Part shown: positions 12,405 to 22,338 of the stretch, one piece after another
How the letters are laid out: each line of letters starts with the position of its first letter
Numbering within the stretch: position 1 is the stretch's first letter
Assembly (NCBI GenBank): GCA_007449985.2
Contig: VIIQ02000015.1
Location: 186,001 to 250,000, forward strand
Direction of reading: 5' to 3'
Source: Desmodesmus armatus
Lineage: Eukaryota; Chlorophyta; Chlorophyceae; Sphaeropleales; Scenedesmaceae
Length of the DNA: 64,000 bases
The notes under the pieces: model-generated
What the model was told of the DNA's origin: nothing
Databases searched by the model: none
What the model saw: the letters and a program-made list of their open reading frames with translations, nothing else
Translations under genes and position numbers: made by a program

Positions 12405-15400
12405 TCAGCGGCTATCCTGCATGCGCACCAGGTCCGGCACGCCTGCGCTGGAGTAGCAACCTGTGCTGGAGTAGCAGCCAGCCGAGCTTGAGTTGAGGGC
12501 GGGGCCGCCACAGCGCAGCACAGCGTCCACTAGCTCATGTGGGACGACTTTCTTCACAGATGCGATGAGGGAGAGGGCTGTCATGAACTGAGGGTAGGAG
12601 ATCTTCTTGGTTCCCTGCAGGGCACAGCCATGAGGGGCCGCCACAACATTTACAGTACAGTAAGGTGCGGTACAGTGCAGTCCAGTGCAGTCCAGTGCAG
12701 TCCAGTGCAGTACAGTACAGCACAGCAAACTAGCAATTTGATTGGGAAACGAGTCTCATGCTGAGCACCAGCAAGCGAGCAAACAGCTAGTGTGCCTACC
12801 GCCGCTTGTTCCAACTGCCGCTGTTTGGAAGCGCTGGTTGTACTGATCACTGCTTGCGCACACTGCTCTAACAGCCGGGGTCAAAAGGCGGCAAGGATCA
12901 TGTGCATGAACCACTCTGCGGTTGCGCACAAGCACCCACTGCAGAGACGTTGAGGACAGCGGCGGAACGATCCTGCAGGAGTCTCAGAGTGCCAATGCAT
13001 GCGGCTAGTCGGCAAGCTAGCACTCCCTGTCTTGAGGCCCAACAAGCACAGCAACAGAAGTTCACCTTGGTCTTGACCTTGGTAAAGATGATATCCGCTC
13101 CAGTGGATGAGAAGTTGTCATCAAACATGCCCGCGTCACGACACAGCTTGACAAACCTGTGACACACAGAGCATGGGACAGAGCAAACAGGTGAAGCTCG
13201 AGTGCCGAACACTCAGGCAGCTTGTGTGACCACAACCCTGTCGCGACGCCCTACCCTAGGTGTCAACATAAACTGCTGCACACAGTTACAGTAATTTTTT
13301 CGGTGGGCACAAGGGGGGCGGACCCCCGCCGGCGGGCCACACACACAACAGGCGAGGCTGCCGGGAGCCCAAGGTCTAGCCTCCCACGGATGAGAGACGC
13401 CGTAATTGGGCACGGCGAAGCTGTGCAACCCACAAGGGAGCCAGCTGGCTCCCTGGGGTCTTCAACACAAAGCCCTCAATACACACATGCATATGCACAC
13501 ACACCTGAATCCATCCATCTCCAGCACCAAGGGCTTGAACACAGCCCTGCTGTCGCCCTGCTGCTGCAGCTTCTGCAGGCCACCACCTGGGATGCCACCA
13601 GTACTGAGGCGAGGGGCTGTTGGGCACACGGGCGAGCGGATCCCAAAGCCAGCAAAGGCTGCAAACATGTCCCGCAGCTGTACATCGGCTGCTGCAGCAA
13701 GCAGCCACCACAGGACGCATAGACATGTTAACAATTAGAAGCTTTTGAACAATCAGGAGTGAGGAGGAGTGTGCGAGCCAGTACTGGCTTACATGAGTGT
13801 TTCCTGACCCCTCAAGGCTTTGCAGGCATGGACAGAACCCACTGCAGTTATGGCAGCAGCATTCTGTATACTCGATGTACATTCAATACCAGAACTGAAT
13901 ATTGGTGCTAATCGACCATGCCGACAAGATCGGAGCACTGCAACTTTTCAGAGTGTCTTGCGCTGTGTGCGCGTAGATGGGAGAAGCTGTTACGCACAGC
14001 TACACATGACCCCCACACACGGTAGCACCCTCACGCCCCCTCCCCAAGCCAACGATGGATGTCCGACTGTGATACCAAAAAGAGCACTTTCCCGCCAAAA
14101 AGAGCACTTTCCCGCCAACAAGAGCATTTTCCCGCCAAAAGGAGCACTTTCCCGCCGAACTCACCAGTGGGTGCCGCGGTGCCAGGGACACCTCCCCTGC
14201 TGCCTCTCCTTACTGCCTTGCCATTGTCTGCTCCTGCAGCATCCACACTGCCCCGCCTGCTGCTGCTGCCGCCGGTAGCACCCCCGGCCGGTGCTGTTGC
14301 AGGGCCGAGGATCCCCTGCGAGTACCACCTGCTGCTGCTGCCGAGGCTGGGGGTCAGGGAGGTGCTGGGTAACGCTGACTGACTGCGGCCTAGGTTGGCA
14401 GCTGCCTGAGCGTCCTGCGCTGCTTGAGTCACTGCTGTTTGGTCTGCTTCTGCAGTGAATGCACTTACTGCAGGAGGAGTGACCGGCAGCTGCTGGCCTG
14501 ACTGGTTGTCTATAATGCTGGGATAGGATGTCGCAGATGCCGATCTAGAGCCCAAGGGCGTGCAGTGCAGAGCCGGGCTGCCGCTGCTGCCGCCGCCAGC
14601 AACACCCCCACCAGCAGCAGCTGCGAAGGCAACTGCTGCGCTGCTGCCTCCCCCAGCAGCAGCAGAACCCCCCGCTGCAGCCACAGCAGCAGCACCTGAA
14701 CCCCGTCTGTTGAACAGTTTGAACCCTGAACCCTCGTTGACTGGCCCAGCACCAGACAGCCGCCGCTGCTGCAGGATAGCTTCACCGCGAGGGCTGCGCA
14801 TGGGCAAGCCCCCAGCAAAGGAAGCAAACGGAATGGTGCTGCCGTTGGCGCTGTTGGCTCGAGACAGCGAGTTGCTGCTGGGGGAGCGTGGCGCGTGCAG
14901 GCTGCTGCTGCCGCTGCCACCAAGCGACAGGCCGTTGGTGCGGCGGGAAGGGTGAATGCCGTTCCTGCATGTCACATTGTAAAAAAAGGTGTTATTGTGT
15001 GATTGTAGGAAAAGACGCCCTACAATAACGCGCCAAGTATACGTGTGGACTGAAGGGGCTCCAGGAGTGTTGACAGAAACTGCTTGAGAAGTGAGATGTG
15101 CCTGGGGAGTTAGTAGAAATCAGTGTGACACCAATGCTTGCGTCAACCCTGAATGTGTGAGCTGCCTGTGGTTCATGCCCACAGGCCCCCAGCACAGCCC
15201 AGAGGATTCTGCTGCAGGAAGATATGTATCACTCTGTCATCATTGCATGGCGTAACTCTGTGCTGCATCCCGGTTGCTGCGTATGCAAGCGCAGCAGGGA
15301 GTGCTAAGGAAACTCAACACATGATAGACATCACCAACATATCACGCTGGGCCATCTTGCACTCGCAGCCAGTGTGCAAGATGGTCCTACGGGATATGTT

Positions 15401-18400
15401 GGTGATGCCTATTACGTGTTGAGTAGCAGCAGCAATAGCATAACAGCAGCAGCAGCAGCGGGTGAAAGGCATTACCCTGGTGTGCTTGGGCTCCCTGCGT
15501 TCCTCTTGGCGCTTTCTGGCAAAGATCTGTCCACCAAGAACTTCAGTTCGAAGCCGGACTGGTCCAGCATGTTGGGCCCGCCTCGGGCATACACCCCTGT
15601 GAAGGTAGACTGTGCAGGCAACCAGGCAGTGGCAAGGGTGGGCAAGTGACATGGGCAGGCAGCGACAAGCGAGATGGGACATGAAGGAAGATGTTGTTGT
15701 GATGGCATTTGGGGCTGCGGGTGTCAGGGAGTCGTCAGGCCAGGGATTGCGCACAACCTGTTTGGGGTGCGACCTGTTGATGGAAGGCTAAAGTGATGTC
15801 TCATGGAATGACGAGGGCAAGGCAGGCTGCGTGAAGCTCCTTAAGTCACCAGTCGCCAGTCTGTGGATGATTATGCTGGAACGCAGCAAACACGCCGTGT
15901 CTGTCCCATTGCCAATCCGATCATGCCAGTGGCAGGACTGGGGTGCTGGCAAACCCCTGGGCCTTCCAACAGCATTGGCGCCCTTCACATCTGCTGTAAA
16001 GATAATGGAACTGCCAGCACCTTGCCTGCTGCTCTGCGCAGACAGGACCCCAAGCGCCCGTTTCCAAGCTAGCAAGAATACTTGACAGCACACACACACA
16101 CACACGAAATGACACGATTGTCAGCACCAGTACAATACCAGCCGCCAGCACTTCCACCTGGTGGTGACTACCACTGCATGCCTCGCACCTTGTCGTCGTG
16201 CAGGCGGACATACTCCGGCTGAACACTTGCGTTGGTGACAGGCCCACCGGCAGTCAGCACCTTCATCACCACATCCTCAAAGGCAACCCCCTGTGGAAGT
16301 ACATCACAGTGCACACAGATACAGTATTGTTTTTGAAATGCGGCGGGACGTTTGTGGCGTTTATGGACGACCACTACATCCAATGCTAAATGCTACGCAA
16401 GGGTCCATTTCATTCATGGTACACAAGCACTGCGTCACCAAATGCGCATTTTTGATTGAGTGTGACTGTGCAACATCTATTCACACAGCCCAGGGGAGGC
16501 CAAGCCGGATCTCAGCACAGTGCGCTATGGCCAATGTGCCACTGGGGCCACATGCAGGTATTGTGCACTTGACCATGCACATGACAGTGCAAGAACTAGG
16601 CTCCACTCGCTTTACGTGGGCAAGCCCTTGTATCAAGGTCAAACAAAGGTCTAGCCACACCACATAAGATGACCATGCTTCAGCTGTGACATCACAGGAC
16701 GTGCTCTCGTGTCTGTGTGCCTGACGCTGCTTTGCAGGTGGCCTGTGTGTGTGTGTGGGGGGGGGGGGGCTACACATACATGCGTTCAATCCCAGGCTCC
16801 TCCTCCTGTAGCAGGAGTCAGCTGCCTTGTGTGAGCTGCCTTGTGTGAGGAGGGGGGGGGGTAACCTGTGGTTGTTTCAATGCAGGGCTTCCAAATGCAG
16901 CACTGCCTTGGTGCCCACCTTGCGTTCAGCCAGCTTTGACAGTGCAGTGAGGAACTGCTCAAAGGTGATCCTGCGGGCCCCTTGTTCTTCACCTACAAAG
17001 GGCAAACATGCACAGCATTGCAGCAGGCTTAGCTGTCAGTTGGGTACTTGGCAGCGCTATGGCAACACACTCTGCAGGGTTTTGAGATGTTGTGCTGGAC
17101 AAGCCTTGTGCTGAGCAAAACACTGGAAAGCTCTATACTCCAGTGCACTTGAAATGAACTGAAGGGAATGCGTTTGTCCCCTGGTCCTCAAAGGGAGAGT
17201 GCTTGCCACTGGCTGCATGAATGCACGGGCACTGCTGACACCTAGAACAGGCCACACACTTGTTGTGCATGAACCTCCCAAATCATATCACCGTAGCCTA
17301 GTAGGTATGAATCCTACTCACGTAGCAGAAGACCAAGTCAATAGCATTGATGCCTGTGTGTTTGTCGAGGAGGCCACAGTCATTGCACAGCTTCTTGAAG
17401 TGTGCACTGTCCATGTCTGTCACCGCCTGCACCACATCACACCTCATGCATTACTGCTGTTGTGCTGTGTGCGTCATGCTGTGCATTGCCGTGTCGTGCT
17501 GTACAGGCCACAGCAAGGCGTCCAATGCCGATTGATGGTTGTCAGATGCAACAAGAAAAGGTGTGCGTCCCATGCTTTTTGGTCCGGGCACTGGGCACCT
17601 CCTGAGACAGGGGTGTTAGGCATATCTCACTGGTGAGGCTTTGCCTCGGGTGCCCCCAGTACTTCGGTGCGCCTGATTGCGCTGTGTGTGGCCAGCCGGT
17701 GGGAGTCTGCCCCCCTGGTGAAAGAAAAAGGTGTTCGTGTCTCCTGAGAGCAGCTCTCACCTCTCTGCTGCCATTCAATTTTTTCATTTGTTGCATTTGG
17801 GATCGTGAAAGTCTATTCTTTTATCGATGTATTCTCACCTCTCTGCTGCCATAGCCAGCAAAGCTCAGGAAGGTTGTCCTCAGGTCCTCTGCACATGTAC
17901 AGCCCAGACAGGACAGTCACTGTGAGCAACTTCCTCAAATGCTGTGCAGGACCTCACCCACCATTCAGTTTATGCATGAATAGTGTGCAAGTCATTATGC
18001 ATATGGGCGATCATGAACAAGGTGTCTAAACAAAGCCAGCATTGTGTGTTGGTAAAGCAGGGGCTGCAATTGGGTCGGCTGACCATAGCTGCGACAGCAG
18101 GACCATCTTTGCAAAAACACTAGCCATCCTGCTCACCCTCGACTTGCAGTCCCATCTTGAAGCGCAGCTGCTGTCGGGCCTTCGCCATCACCAGCGTCTC
18201 GTAAAACTTGCAGAAGGCCTCGAAGCCGATGCCCTCTCCTCGCGCGAATGCCGCGGCGTCGGCGATGCGCATCTGGTTCGTCACGAGCTCGCGAATGTCA
18301 TCCGCCTTTTTGCCGTCCAACATGCCCAGGTCTTGCAGCGCCAGCTGCACAGCCACGTCGACACAGTAGAACAACCGCACAGCATGCAAAACGAAATGTA

Positions 18401-21400
18401 CGACACGTTTCTGAGACTGCTGTATGCCGTTCATGTATCAAATAATGCAAGGAATAAGCCGCAAGACCGACATCAGAATCCTCACTGACCTGCAGCTCCT
18501 CCCTCTCCAGCGCGCCGCTCTTATTGCGGTCATACCAACGGAACAGGTCGCCATACAGCGACGCTGCAGCAGACCCGCTCATACTGAGCGACAAGCTGCT
18601 GCTGCTGCGGCGACCCAGGCCGCCAGCTGCGGCCTGAGAGTCACTCAAGTCTGCATGCGAGCCCCGCCTGCTGCCTGGTCGGCTGCGGCACGCGTCGCTC
18701 AAGCGGCCAGGGGTGCCGTTGCTGCTGTGTCCTAGCAGCTGGTGGTACAGAGTGTTGAGCTCCAAGTCTGACCGCGGCAGCTGCAGCAGGGCGGCGTACA
18801 GCAAGGATACAATGTTACGGTTTGGATCCCAGATGCAGCTTCAGGGCTCAGCTGCTCAGCCGTAGTGATTGCATTTCTGGTATAAGCATCGCCTGCCAGT
18901 AGTGCTTCTCAGGGTGCGCCCTTGTTAGACTTCCAGCAAGCCACCGCCTAGCATGAAAAAAGGACGTACTTACCTGCGCCGCCTCCTCCTTTACGATATG
19001 GAACTGCAGCGACAGCAGGCGCCCCACCTCCACACAGGAGTGGTCATTCACTCGCAGCTGCTGCACACCTGTAGGAGATGGAGGCAGCGACAGCCCAGCA
19101 CGTGAACATGTAAGCCGCGTGGTGGCGGGGTTGACGAGGGGGAGGGAAGCACACTGCAAACAACCCCCAGCACCCTCCGTGCCTCGCTGCCTTTCCCCGC
19201 CTTGCGTCCCTACTCCATCTGTCTGTCATGTTGACAGTCAAGGGTTCCAGTCCAGCCCTATGTCTCACCAGCTGTGATGCTGCCGCTGCCCATCTGCTTG
19301 AGCAGGCGCTTCAGTGGCCTGCAGTAATCCCTGTAGTCAACAGCAACAGGGGGGCGGGCACCTGCAAGGGACAGCAGACCCTCGCCCTGCACACAAACAG
19401 ACAACGCACAGCACAGTACAGCACAGTACAGTACGGTAATGTGATGTACAGTACAGATATGGGGGACAAGGTCCCAACCTTGGCACTAGCCAGCGAGCCA
19501 AGGGCTCATGATGGTGCCCACAGGCACATGCAAGGCCGCCTTGTGGCAATCACCATCATCGCAAGACCACGCAGGTGGCACGAATCTATGCCCACTGTAC
19601 ATGTTGCTTAGAGAGAAATAATGCAGAGAGCACTACTTTGCAACCAGCCTGACACCATCAAACAAACATCAGCACCAGCACTTGCCCACACACCTTGACC
19701 AGCTCCAGCACTGCCTGGTGCAGTGTCTCAAACTCCTCCCTCAGGTGTGTGTCACACGCCAGACGCAGCAGCCAGCCTGACCAAGCAGCCAAAACATACA
19801 CACAACATGTTGATGAATGTCTTTTGCTCCGCATCTATTGATTGGTGGCACTTTATGGATCTAAACAAGAATGCATGCGCTTGAGCACATCGCTGTGTGT
19901 TGGCTGTGCACGCATGTGACAAGGTGTTGCGACACTGTGTCCTGGCCAGAGCCCAATAGTCGCCAGGAAACCAGATTTCATATCAGGCTGCCTCTGCAGC
20001 CTGTTGGCCAGATAGCAAGGATTGAAAGGGGGGAAGGAACTGCCGCTGCATCACGCGTCTCTGTCCCATCACTCTTTCAGCACAAGTAGCACCTCACAGG
20101 TGAGCTGAACTATCCAGACCCAGGTACCACGGCCGCTTCACTGCCAGCCCTCCCAGCTGTACAGCAGTATTGCAGAGATATGCTCACCGGGCCTCGTGAA
20201 CGCATCCACCATCGTGCATATGTCCTCAAAGCATGCGGTCAACGCCTCTGCACCAATGGACCGCAGCCCCGCACCGCGGCGGCCTGCAAACAGCGGCAGC
20301 GCATTGCAGCAACAGCAAACCTTGCCTGAGTGGTGTGCTGGTTGATGCAACAGCAAGCCTCCCCTGGCCCAGCTTCCTGTGGTTTCTTCTTTCTACAGCA
20401 GGAATGATGTTGCACATGAGGTTATCGCGCCAGGATCGTAGTGTGATGTGTGCTGACAAAGAAGCAGGCAGCGCGGTGGCTAGGTCGGTCGGCGTGCTAT
20501 TTTCCACCCCCTTCCGCAGGCAAGGACCACACCTACAACTACCCTCCTGCTGCCAGTGCGCTGTTGAGTACTCTGCTGCTGCTGCTGCTGCTAATGGTGC
20601 TGAGGTACCATCGCTGCTGTCTGCCTGCACTCTGGGCGACTGCTTCCCCCTGCTCTCTTTCCCGCCCCAGCAGTCATAACAAGGGTGTGAAGGCAACAAA
20701 CAGTGAGCTGCCCCTTTGAAGGAGTGACCGTTACAAAGAGTGTCCCTCACCTGCATTGTCCAGCACGCCTAGCACATCATGGCCCAGGACGTTCAGCCTT
20801 TGACAGTTGTACTGGTTGGCAAGCACCATCTGCCCCAACATGTCGAGAGTGTAGACCGCACCTACGCACACGACATAGCAGCACGATAACATCAGCTTCC
20901 TTGCAATCTTGCTGGGTTTGTGACTCATGCCATCCTGAAAGGGCGATCAGGCAAGGCCCTGAACCAGTAAAGTAGTAGTAGTATTAGTCATGCCAGGCTG
21001 GCTGCCAGCAGCAGCTACAGGCCCACTGTGGCAGCATCAAAACCACTGCGGCTACCGTAGCAATCCTGGGTTTGCGAGCAGCTCCTGATCTTACAGTAGA
21101 CCAGCCAGGGTTGACCCTGGCAGGAAAGGCAGCTGTAGTAGCTGTGCCGTGTGTTTTGTCATCTGCTGGACCTGTTGCCACCAGTTGTCACGATCCTGAG
21201 CCTGCTACATGTGTGCTGCTGCACCAGCATGCTGCACCCACAGGGTACGCAGGTGTGTCAGGGCTGCCCCCTGCAGGCCATTCTTTTGGCTGTCAGACGC
21301 TGGCCCTTCGTAGCGGCAGCCAGCCAATCAGCCTGGCCAGCATTGGATTGGCCTCTAAATCAACAACATGGCCCTAGTGACAAAGGCTGGTCTTGTGCAG

Positions 21401-21561
21401 CACGTTGACTCACGAAAGATGCCACCAATGTTCTGATCTGCCTGCATCAGCTCGTGCAGGCCTGCCCCAATTCCACCCAGGTTTGACAAGAATGCTGCGA
21501 CCTCTTCTGCACTTGCACCCTCGCAAAAAGGCGCCAGCTCTGTTGCGGCCTGCTGGACGCT
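12405..21561 (-). CDS. EF-hand protein with two p25-alpha (TPPP) domains
   Basis: Exons, in transcript order: 21561-21414, 20861-20751, 20283-20188, 19776-19694, 19386-19269, 19068-18974, 18780-18490, 18344-18137, 17888-17839, 17426-17318 (or 17322), 16992-16919, 16290-16189, 15609-15476, 14964-14165, 13691-13505, 13156-13066, 12614-12405. Phases agree at every junction if the donor at 17318 is used. The product is about 960 residues. The first six exons form a helical region of uncertain family, possibly HeLo/MCAfunc-like. An EF-hand loop (DRNKSGALEREE) ends the 18490 exon. A first p25-alpha domain follows (FKKLCNDCGLLDK, ITFEQFLTALSKLA, VRLHDDK, FTGVYARGGP). A 267-residue Ser/Ala linker separates it from a second p25-alpha domain (FVKLCRDAGMFDD, DIIFTKVKTK, ISYPQFMTALSLIA), which carries an insertion and a short end. 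The p25-alpha family binds microtubules and is common in ciliated organisms. The start exon is uncertain; MSKANFER at 22097 is a candidate. Confidence 0.8.
12649..12726 (-). repeat. TACAG/TGCAG microsatellite
   Basis: A run of (GTACA/GTGCAGTCCA) units in the last intron of the p25-alpha gene. It resembles the tails of the LINE-end fragments seen elsewhere in this window, but no body is attached. Confidence 0.7.
13273..13452 (-). mobile_element. LINE 3'-tail fragment (antisense)
   Basis: On the plus strand it begins CACAGTTACAGTAATT and ends GCAACCCACAAGGGAGCCAG. These are the reverse complement of the 3' end of the LINE at 52525-55095. It lies in a p25-alpha intron. The middle part is diverged or interrupted by a GC-rich insert. 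Confidence 0.55.
14081..14160. repeat. Minisatellite, four 20-base units with TTTCCCGCC
   Basis: Units at 14081, 14101, 14121 and 14141, each AGAGCACTTTCCCGCCAAAA with one to four changes. The array sits immediately inside the intron next to the splice donor (intron starts at 14164 on the minus strand). Each unit contains TTTCCCGCC, the E2F/DP consensus. Whether it binds anything is unknown. Confidence 0.9.
15312..15424. repeat. Imperfect intronic hairpin, about 50-base arms
   Basis: The left arm starts ACTCAACACATGATAGACAT and the right arm is its near reverse complement, ending at 15424. Both arms share CATCACCAACATATC and CCATCTTGCAC. The loop is about 10 bases. It lies in the p25-alpha intron between exons 15476-15609 and 14165-14964. 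It could be a small foldback element or a small-RNA precursor. Confidence 0.75.
19407..19530 (-). mobile_element. LINE-tail-like repeat (antisense)
   Basis: A (GTACA)n run leads into GGGGGACAAGGTCCCAACC, then TAGCCAGCGAGCC and CTCATGATGGTGCCCA. The same body occurs at 49717-49808 (opposite orientation) and 57205-57297. It lies inside a p25-alpha intron. Confidence 0.65.
20936..20985 (+). repeat. Dispersed element tail
   Basis: CTGAAAGGGCGATCAGGC..GGCC..AACCAGTAAAG followed by GTAGTAGTAGTATTAG. It matches 721-775 and is probably the tail of the same retrotransposon family, here inside a p25-alpha intron. Confidence 0.6.
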
Positions 21562-22097
21562 CTGCACAGCAACAAACGCGATGTGTGCATAATTGCGCAT
21601 GTATTCAAATGCAGCTGTACATGCAAGACAGTCTGGCTGCAGCCTCGGCAAGAGCTCCAGCATGGCCAAGCAGTAGACATACAGGCTGGCTGATTGTGTG
21701 CTTTATTCAGCTCAGCAGCCGCACCACTGCAGGACAAAGTAGTATATATTCAGTTAATCTGCTACTTACGGCAATGGGAGCCCCATACACTCCAGCCATG
21801 CTGCTTGTTGTTGTTGCCAGCAGTGATGCCTACTTGCTGTCTATGTTACCAGCGGCCTGCCCCTTGCAGGCAGGCCAGGTGATGTCCGTGTTTGGGATGT
21901 TTGATAAAGCCAATGATCTTGCGATTTACATTTTGTTGCCTCTGCCTATCTCCAGTCTGCAGAGCGCGAGAAATCGAAGACGACTCGCCTGGGCTCACGT
22001 CAGCTCGTTGAAACACATTGAGAGAACCAATCAATCAAACACAAACGCCTCGGACCCGGTTGTTTGCGTCTGGTACTCTTTCGAAATTTGCTTTTGA

Positions 22098-22338
22098 CAT
22101 CTATGCTATAGGGCATTGCGATCCGGAGCTTCCTTGCATTCACAAGGGCGTCTCTGTGCTGTTCTGTCCTGTTGTTTAAGCGAATGAGCATGTACGTCAA
22201 CAAGGCGTGATCAAGCAAGTTGCCCCCCTATCACGCCACCCTTGGACGTCTGCACATCTGGTCTGGCCATTCAACATACTCTACGTTTGGTTGGAAAAGC
22301 CCAGGACCCCCTGCACCATCCCTGTAGCCCCTGGCAGG
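22098..22338. promoter_or_regulatory. Probable shared 5' region between two divergent genes
   Basis: The p25-alpha gene runs leftward, with a candidate ATG at 22097 (minus) opening MSKANFER. The SYP5 gene starts at 22339 (plus). Only about 240 bases separate the candidate starts, so promoters would overlap. No TATA box or named motif was recognised. The placement depends on the uncertain p25 start. Confidence 0.35.
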
